Origin: Candidatus Aenigmatarchaeota archaeon
GTDB lineage: Archaea > Aenigmatarchaeota > Aenigmatarchaeia > QMZP01
Direction: 5' to 3'
DNA length: 10,213 nucleotides
NCBI GenBank assembly: GCA_003663225.1
Contig: QMZP01000015.1
Span: 1 to 10,213, forward strand
Within the stretch, counting starts at the first letter, position 1, and every line of letters begins with the position of its first letter. Both the position numbers and the translations under genes were made by a program. The notes beneath the pieces were generated by a model. That model saw nothing but the letters and a program-made list of their open reading frames with translations, did no database searches and had not been told where the DNA came from. Shown in pieces: positions 1-9,000 of the stretch.

Positions 1-2
1 GA

Positions 3-65
3 GTAATGGTCCGGTGTCATGTGCGCGTTGTCGGGCGAGTTCAGCGTTATGTTCGGGTAGCCGTG
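3..65 (-). other. start of an LNSP-type Ig-like domain, cut by the window edge (residues 3383-3403)
   Basis: GYPNITLNSPDNAHMTPDHY is the opening of the same kind of Ig-like domain found at 9351-9644 and 7887-8156. Only about 20 residues are present; the gene continues past position 1. Confidence 0.6.
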
Positions 66-3000
66 CACGCGGAGCGTGGCGGTTGCCGTCGCGTTGAACC
101 CTTCGTAGGTCATGTTAACCTTCACCGGATAGTTGCCGTATGATGACGGCGCGGTTATATTGTAGTCATAGCCTCCTGAGCCGTCGGTCTCCACCCTAAC
201 CTCCTCCGGAAGCATCCTTATCTCCGGCCTCTTGCCTATCCGGGTGGCCTTCGACACCATCTCGTTCTTGCCGCCGTCTCCTGCGAATATGAACTCCCTC
301 ACATGCCTGGTCTCGCCGGTGTCATACTGGACAGAATCGGAGTACACATACTGCATCGCGTTCTCGGAATACGCATAGCCCCTGTAGAACTCCTCGCCCT
401 TTATTATGACGCTGCCGCCGTACATGCCGGTGTAGTCACCGGACTTCCACAGCTGGCCGAACCAGTTGTCGCCCAGGTCTGACTCGTACAGGTAGCCTGA
501 TTCGTCCTCCTGGTCGACGAGTTCCCCGTCGCCATCCACCCACAGCGAGTTCCTGTTCCCGGAGACGAACCACATGTATGTGAGCACGTCTTCTGTGGTT
601 TGCTGGGCGTATGTTATGAATATGTCCTCGAATACCACGCCGTCGGAGAAGAACTTCATGTTGGTCCCGTAGCTGTCATAAGCGGCGACGTTGGACTGGT
701 TGTAGCGGACCTCCACGAACAGCGGGCCTTCTGACAGCAACTGTCCGTCGAATGTGCTTGTCCAATATCCTGCCGAATCGGTGTTCTTGAAGTTGCTGTT
801 CAGGCCTATGTCCTCACCGTCCTTCCTTATGTCAATGAACCTGGCATAGTGGTCATCGGTCTTGTACTGGAAGCCGTCGTTCATGTTTATAGTGTAATCG
901 TTCCCTGCCGCTGACACCGAGTCAACCCTGGAATCATAGGACGGGGAAGTGACCCATGTGTTGTTGCCGTAGTAGACATAGTATAGCTGGGAGTCCGAGG
1001 CTGACACGTTGGCGTATATCCATATGGTCGTGTTGCTCGTGTTGATTGTGCCGTATTCCATCTGGTACGGTATCTCGTTTCCATCCGTGTCGGTCACCCT
1101 TATGTCGCTCCCATTGTGGTTCATCTTGCCCTGCTCTATCAGCGTCTGCGTGTCGAACGAGAAGTACACAGGCTGCTCGACCACGTCGCTCCCTGACACC
1201 TCTGTGAGCTTGAGAGGCATCCTGTACCTCCAGTCCCTGTCGAACCAAGAGGAGTTGCCTATGACATACCTGGAGTTGTACTGCTGGCTGCCGTCAAGGT
1301 ATATGTTGATGGACTGCAGGCCGACGCCGTTGCCGGTCGCTGTCACCGCGCTTCCCGAGACATTGGCCCTCTCGCCCGGCGAGTAGTCGTACCTGTCTAA
1401 GCTGGCCGTCAGGTTGACGTAGAGCACCCTGAGCGTCACGTTGTTGCCTGTTACGAAGGCCCCCCTCGAATCGGTCGCATTGAACACCACATAACGCTTC
1501 CCGGAGAATCCCTGGTCAGGCACCATGGTTGCCACCCCGGTATCGCTGTCTATGCTGATGCTTATGTTATCCACCGGGGTAGCCTGGTAGAGCACTATGT
1601 CATTGTTGGGGTCGGTGAAGTACTGCGACAGGTCGAGCGTCTTGTTCGTGTCGCGCGCCCACGTCTGGTTGGGTATTGGGCCAGAGAACACGGGGTCTGA
1701 AGCGCTTATGTTCACGCTCACCGCGGTGGAGAGCTCTATCATGGCGTTGCCGGTGAGGTTGTATATCACGCCGCCCGACTCGCCGTTGTGGCTGGCGTTT
1801 ATGGTGTAGTTGCTCATGAAGGACCTTGTCCCTATGCCGCTCTGACTGTACCACGTGACTTCCTGGGTGGGTATGTGGCCTATTGGCGCGCCGTTGGCAT
1901 AGAGCTGCTTTATCTCGGTGATGTTCAGCGTCCTGTTGTATATCGCCACCTCGTCCAGGAGACCGTCAAAGTCGCCGTGCCCTATGTACACTGGCGTGTC
2001 GGGCGTGGCCAGCGTTCCAGTGCCCGTGGAGCTGCCCTGCCTGACACCGTCTATGTATATGTTCCCGCCTGTCGAGCTGCTGTACGCCCATGCGACATGG
2101 TGCCACTTTCCGAGGTCTCTCACCTTGTAGGCGGGCGACACCGCACCCCAGCTTCCGCCGCGCGTGGCGTATACCTGTATCTTGCCTGTGTCTGCCACGT
2201 TGCTGCCGTAGTTGTCACCGAAGAACCTCACGTTGAAGTTGGAGCTGTCCTGGCCGGCCTGCCTGTACAGCAGGCTTGATGCCCTCTCATGGGTATATGA
2301 CCTCGGGTATACCCAGAAGGACACCGTGATAGCACTGTCCAGAGCCATGCTTGAACCGCTGCCGCAGTCGAGCATGTCCCCTGATTGGTTGAACTCGAAG
2401 CTCCCGTTAAGCTTGCCCCAGCTGACAGGGGCGCTGCTATTCTCCACCGTGCAGTTGTTGCCCTGGACTGAGAAGTCAAAGACGTGGGTATCGTTCTCGC
2501 CAAAGGACGAATCGTTGTTGAGGTGCCAGTGCGCCACCAGCCCGTCCCTGCTTATGGATTCGTAATTGGAGGTGAATGCCGTGAATTCCACCATTGACAG
2601 CCTGTCTTTGGCTGTCACATTGGCTTCAGTAACTATGGCCGTCGCGTTGGTTACATTGACGTCAAGGTACCACTTCCTGTTGATTATGCTGCCGTTGCCG
2701 CTGAAGCTCTCGTCATCGAACGTTGCGTTCAGGAACACGTTGTTGCTGTTATCCGAGCCGCTCTCCGTGTCCATCCTTACATCGACACCGGCAGTGTCCT
2801 CTATGCTTATGTCCTTGAACTTGTTATTGTCTGAGTCGTAGGTGCTGTATGACCTGACGAAGACGCCGTAGTTCTGGCTCTTGCTGATGTTGGCCTGCTC
2901 TATTGTGTTGTATCTCGACCTCTCCACGAAGAGGCATGCCGCATCCGTTGACGTGCAGTTCCTGGACCTGAAACGCTCCAGCCTGTTGTACGTTGCGCGG

Positions 3001-6000
3001 TACAGGTGGTTGTACGGGTTGGAGCTGGCGTTTATTCCGCTCAGCTCGTTATAGTCAGAGTCGTGGATGTACAGGCCCCTGTACACGTTGTACTGGGTGT
3101 CCAGGTCATCCACTATGTTGGAATCGGACTCATGGATATCGAGGCCGTTGTTGCTGTACCAGCACGTCACGTTGCTCAGCTCGTTGGCGTCAGACTGATG
3201 GAGGTATATGCCTGTGTTTATGTTGCCTTCTGCCAGCACGTTCCTTACAACATTGTCGTCCGAGCCGTACATGTACAGGCCCCTGTTCTCGTTGCTCTTG
3301 AGCGTGGCATTCTCTATCGTGCACCTGTCTGACGTGTAAAGATACATGCCGTACTGCCCGTTGCCGCTTGCTGTTATGTCTGAGAGTGTCACGTTGAGGC
3401 TGTTGTACAGGTATATGGCGTTGAACAGGCCGCTGCCTGTAACGTTGTCCACCACGCTATCGTTCGACCATGCGAGCAGCAGGCCGATGTGGTTGGAATG
3501 GGTGAGGTTGAGGTCCCTGTATGTGACATTGCTACAGTTTATGCAATAGGCGACGCCGGCATCAGGCGCGCTGGACAAGCCGAATCTGTGGTCGCTTATG
3601 CTGTGATTGTAGTATATCCTCCTGTCATGGTCCACGACATTGCTGGCATGTATGCTGTTGTCGTAATGGGGTTTCGTGGTGCCGTAAACGTAGAAGTTGT
3701 ATTTGTTGCCCGTCATGTTGCTGTTCTTCATTTCGTTCGTGCGCGATGAGCTGAAATGTATGCCGTACGCGCTGTTGCCGTATGCAGTGACGTTCTCTAC
3801 CGTGCTGTTGTCCGTGTAGTAGACGTACAGGCCGTACTTGTTGTGGTTCGTGGTGGTGTTGGAGACCGTTATGTTATCGCACAGGTCAAGCTTCACCCCG
3901 TAGTCGCTGGTGCCCACATCGTTGTGGCTCGCGTTGACGTTGAGCAGGACGGTGTTGTCCGTCCTTGAGATGTATATGCCGCCCGCCCCGCTGTATGAGC
4001 TCCTGTCGTTGTGAGCAACCGTCATGTTCTCCATCCTCGTGTAGTTGGAGAATATCACGTACAGGCCGTGCCTGCCGCTCTGCTTGACCGTGGCATTGGT
4101 CATCCTGACATAGTCGGAATAGTCCACGTAGATGCCGTATCTCGTGCTGCTTATTGATGTCACATTCTCCATTTTTGTCCTATGCGAATGGAAGTTCCTT
4201 ATCCCGTAGGTGTTGTCCTCCACGTCGGTATTGTATATCAGCGTGTCATTGCTGTGTTGCAGCATTATGCCATAGCCCGAGCTCTCTGATGCCTCGCTGA
4301 CAAAGGTGTCGTTTATTATCGTGCCGTTGACTCTGTCTGCCCATATGCCGTATTTGTAGTTTCCTGAGACGTTCGCGCCCTCTATCCGGGTGCTGTTGGC
4401 GCGTATGTGTATGCCCTCATAGGCGTCAGTGACCTTGGAATGCATAAGGGCGAACCTACTGGAGTTCACAAGGAACGGGTAATGGTATCCCGGGCTCACC
4501 GAGTATATGACGCTCTGGTCAGTACCGGTATCCTTGTCTTTGTCATGGTCGTAGACGAAGAACGATCCGCTGCTGTTGAGGTTTATGCTGTACTGCTGGT
4601 CCTCTGTCAGGTTCATCCTCAGCGTGACGTTCCTGAACGTCAGGTTGGCACCTATGCTCAGGTTGCCTACGAGTATTATGGACTGGTCGCTCACATTGCA
4701 GTCAGCCGCCACATGCCACGTCCTGTTGACCACGTTGTTGTAGCTGTAGGGCACGCACGTCCACAGCACGCTTATGGTGACATTGTTCGAGTCAGTGGAG
4801 TTGGTGCCGTCAGTGGCAGTGAACACGACATGCCTGTCTCCCATGAAATCCGTATCGGGTATTATGTTGACAATGCCGGTGTCATTGTCTATGGTTATGG
4901 TCATGCTGTCCGCCGGCGTGTAGGTGAAGTTCATCGGGTCCCCGTCCGGGTCAGTGAAGTAGTCATCGAGGTCAAATGTATGGTTGGAGTTCAGCCATAT
5001 GCTTATGTTGGATATGTTCGCTATGAGCTCGGGGGCGGCATTGCCTATCTCCAGGGTCTTGGTATTCTCTGCCGTGAATCCCTTATAGCTGGCGTTTACC
5101 TTTATGGTGTGCGTGCCCCTCCCGGGCGCATACAGGGTCTTGTTGTAGCTGCCGCCGGAATCCGTCCTCACCATGGTTTGTTCCTTCTTGGTATACGGTG
5201 TGAAGTTGAGCGACTCGTTGACCACCAGCATCACCAGGTACCTTGCCCAGTCGCTGGCGCTGCTCCAGCTTGCTCCGTTGTTGTTCGATACAAGGCCCTC
5301 TGTACTGGTGGACTCTGCGCCGACATCGGCCGCCCCGCTGGCGCCCGGGTTGTCATACCCGTCCACGACCCACCAAAGGTTCGAGTATGAGCCTATATCC
5401 CAGTCCACGGAATATGTGTACATCTGCCCGTCGCTAACCGGGTCTATGAGGCCGGTCTCCCCCAGCACCGTGCCTATGTCAGGCTCGTCAGCGGTGCCGT
5501 CATGCACCGCAAGCAGCACATCACCTTCAGCCGTGTTCTCCCTGAGCCAGCCGCCTATCTCCTTGACCTTCACCGCCTTCTTGCCCGCGGGCAGGCTTAT
5601 GGGCCTTGCATAGAACTCAGAAATGGAATCCTGCCCCACCGAGGACACCCACCCGTCCCTTGTGTCGTTTATGCTGTACACAACGCTGAGGGCCGACTGG
5701 TTGCTGGCCGCGGACGCATCCGGGTTCCCGTAGTACATGTATATTGTGTTGTTCGTGTCCGCAGAGATGTCCATTTCAACCCATATCACTGTGTCCTCTG
5801 TGTTGCACCCGCTCTCTATCCAGTAGTCCAGCTGGTTCAAGCCGCTGTCAGCGAAGCGGATATCAGAGCAGTCGGCGTTCATCTTCCCATTCTCTATGAG
5901 GGTAGCTGTGTCCGCGCTTATGTTCACATCCACGCCCGTGTAGTCCTTGCCCGACTGGTCGAATATGTTTATGGGCTCCCTGTATGGCCATGTCCTGTTC

Positions 6001-9000
6001 CACCAGTCTGTGAAGTTGCCGCCTATCCATATCTCATCCATGTACACGTTCACGTAGTTATCCGGCACAGGCACGCTGGTGAAGTTGAACTGCCCGTACA
6101 CCTCGACCAGGTTGTCCATCTCCGTCCTGTTCGGCTGGACCGTCTCGCTTATGTTTATCATCGGAGACATGGTAAGGTTGACCTGCTTGTTCCTGTTGTT
6201 GAGTATCTTTGCCACGCTGTTCCCGGTGAAGTAGTCCACCTTGCTGACGTTGGCGGTGTAGTTCCTCCAGTACGTGTACCCGTTCTGGTCATGGACGTAC
6301 CACGTGGCGTTGAACTTCGCGAATCCGAGGTGGTAAAGCTGTTTCACTTCATCAGAAGACAGCGCCCTGTCCCATATGCCCACCTCGTCTATGGTGCCGT
6401 TAAACCACTGCCCTGAACCATAAGTTCCTATATTGAAATTGCTACCAGTATCCAAAGACTGCCCTGAAATAGAGCTTATGTCACATACACCCAAGTATGA
6501 ACCATCGGCGTAAACTATTATTTCATCATCATTCCTCTCATAAACACCAGCCACATGATGCCATCTCCCGTCGTTGTAACCACTGCCTATGGAGCAGTCG
6601 GGCCTGTTGATACCGTCCCCCCCGCTCGCAGCAACCCAGATGGCCCCATTGCTGTTAAGTCGGATTCTATATCCCCTGCTACTACTGGACGTACCACCCT
6701 TGGTTATTATGGTTCCGGAATCCGTTGATTCGGAAGACTTGAACCAGCTTGCTACAGTGAACGAACCCGTACCAAAGTCAAGGCTGCCGTCAGCCGGGTC
6801 TCCCATTGTTATATAGTCATCCAAACCGTCGAAGCTGCAGCCCCGGTTCATCCAGCCGTCAACCGTGCAGTCAGTATCCCCTGTTGTCGTGCCGTCATTG
6901 CTTCCCGTCTCGTCTGTCACGGTCTGGCCTGTCCCGTTCACGTTGTCCTCGAACCTCCAGTAGCCTGCCATGCCGCCTGTGCCGCTTCCCAGTATCTCGC
7001 CGTATGTGGTGGCAGTGGTCCTGTTGTATGCCAGCTTCTTGGTGGTGTTGTAGAGCAGGACCGTGGCGTTGCCTATGGGCCTGCCGTCATTCGATGCAGT
7101 GACGTTGACGTCAAGGTACCATTGCCTGACCAGCTTGGACGTGGTGTCCACGCTCTCTCCCGTTATGCCGTATGTTGTGTTGAGGAAAACGTTCCTCATG
7201 GAGCCTGACTGCAGATGCACGTTGTGCGTGCCGGAGCCGGAGAAGTTCCCGCCGGTCACGTTGTTCTTCGGCGCGTCTATGAAGTAGATGCCGTAATCAT
7301 TGGATTTCGCTATCTGGCGATTGAACGTGTTGTTGGAAGAGCCGCTCACGTTTATGCCCGCGTTGGTGTTGCTGTTCGCTGTGTTGTCAGCGAACCAGTT
7401 GAAGCACGAGCACCCTTCCAGCCACACGCCGTTCTCGTTCTCGCTGACTATGTTGCTCCTGTAGGTGTTGTTCTTGGAGTGGTACGTCCTTATGCCGGCA
7501 TTCTGGTTGTCCTTCATGGTGTTGTTTATAACCAGCGTATCGTTAGTGCTTGCCTTCAGGTACAGCCCTATGTACTGGCCGCTGAGCGTATTATTATATA
7601 CATAGGAGCGGTTGGCCCCGTTGAGCTCCACCCCATGGCCGCCCTCACCGGTGCCCATGCTTATGTTGCAGCTCCTTATGGTTGTGTTGGTGTGGTTGGA
7701 CACTATGCCGGACACATTGCTTACGCTCCTTATCTTGTAGCCCCTGCAGTTGACCGTTATGTCGTCTGCGGTTATCTTTATGCATGCTGCCTCAAGAGCG
7801 TTGTTTACTATGTCCTGGGTAAGGTTGTAAGTCAGGCCGGCAGTGTCCAGCTCCCTGCATATGCCCACGTCAGTGCCGGCATCCTTCACGAAGCGCCTGG
7901 TGGCCGATGTGTTCGTGTTGTTTGCGTTGTCCACGCAGGTCACGTTCCACTTGTAGGCAGCGTTGTCCAGCCCGTACAGCTTGTAGCTGTACACCGTGCC
8001 GTTGGTCGCGGTGACTGTCGTGTTGATTGTGCCGTTTATGGTGAGGTTGCAGGACATCTCCGCTGCCAGGTTGTCCACCACAGTCCAGTTGAAGTATACG
8101 TACTTCGTGGTCACGTTGTCGTTCCTCGCGGGCGAGTGCAGAGACATGGACGGGTATGTGGAATCTACTATCAGGATAACGCTGTTGTTGCCCCTCACGC
8201 CGGAATAGCTCACGTTGGCCTTCAGCTCGTATTGCCCTCTGGTCTCGTTGACAGTGAGGGTGTAATTGTACCCTCCCGTGCTGTTGGTCATCAGTATGCT
8301 TTCCGTGTTCTCGGTTATGATGGGCCCGCCGAGGTTCCACATGCTCCTGTACATAACGCTCTCCGGCACCAGGTATGTGGAGCCCTCGGACGGCCTGTGC
8401 CATCCGAGCCTGTACTTGTCGCTGCCCGTCCCCTCCTCGAAATGGAATTCGAACCAGTAGAATCCCGGCTCGTTCACCTCGACCGTGCCTGTGTAGCTCG
8501 TCCAGCAGTCGCAGTAGGAGCCGCTGTACTTGGACGCCACCACTGTCCCGGTTGAGAGGTCATCCTTGGTGCCGTTGAGCACGAACTCCGAGTCATCATC
8601 GCTGTCCACTGCGAACGTGTAGGTCCCGGTCTCGTTCATGTATATCCAGCCGGCGAACCTGGCCTGGTAGTTGTCATCCGCCCCGAACGGGTTGCATGCG
8701 TCGTTGGTGCAGGATATGGTCGGCCTGTAGCCGCTGCCCGAGACACTGTCATACTCCACAGGGTCTGTCCAGTAGTCAACAAAGTCCTGGTGGCTGTCCG
8801 GGCTTCCCACGCTGTCCATATAGGTCTCCAGGAACACACCCTTGCCGGACGGGAAGCTAAGAGTGGAGTTGCCCGCGCCGGTGTTGCCGTAATACACATA
8901 CGCTATCTTGGTCTGGCCCGCTGACAGGTTTATCGGGAACCATACTGACGTGTAGGTGGTATTGCAGTGCATTGTTCTGTGCGGCACCTCGCTTGCCCCT

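Noticed and set aside
4500..4560. Asp/Lys run DHDKDKDTGTD read as a possible EF-hand or dockerin calcium loop
   Set aside because: The spacing does not fit the 12-residue EF-hand/dockerin loop and no paired helix or second copy is present; it is better seen as an acidic loop at the base of the beta-helix.
2718..4763. Regular repeats of about 65-72 bases that could suggest a CRISPR or tandem DNA array
   Set aside because: The period matches beta-helix coils at protein level; the DNA copies are diverged, there are no identical repeats with unique spacers, and the frame is continuous.
7870..8403. 177-codon minus-strand frame (and shorter ones at 934-1248, 1600-1854, 8636-8899)
   Set aside because: They are in other frames inside the PA14, DUF2341, Ig-like and beta-helix coding regions, with low-complexity His/Gln/Arg-rich products; shadows of the giant gene.
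7215..8555. 446-codon open frame on the + strand, and similar ones at 4407-5390 and 5502-6416
   Set aside because: They lie exactly codon-on-codon opposite the real gene. They stay open because TTA, CTA and TCA codons are absent or rare in the coding strand. Their proteins are Val/His/Arg/Tyr-rich with no domain, while the minus frame gives clear families throughout.
8346..8843. Glycosidase or protease activity suggested by the PA14-like domain
   Set aside because: PA14 often accompanies such enzymes, but no catalytic domain or active-site motif is visible anywhere in the 3,403 residues.
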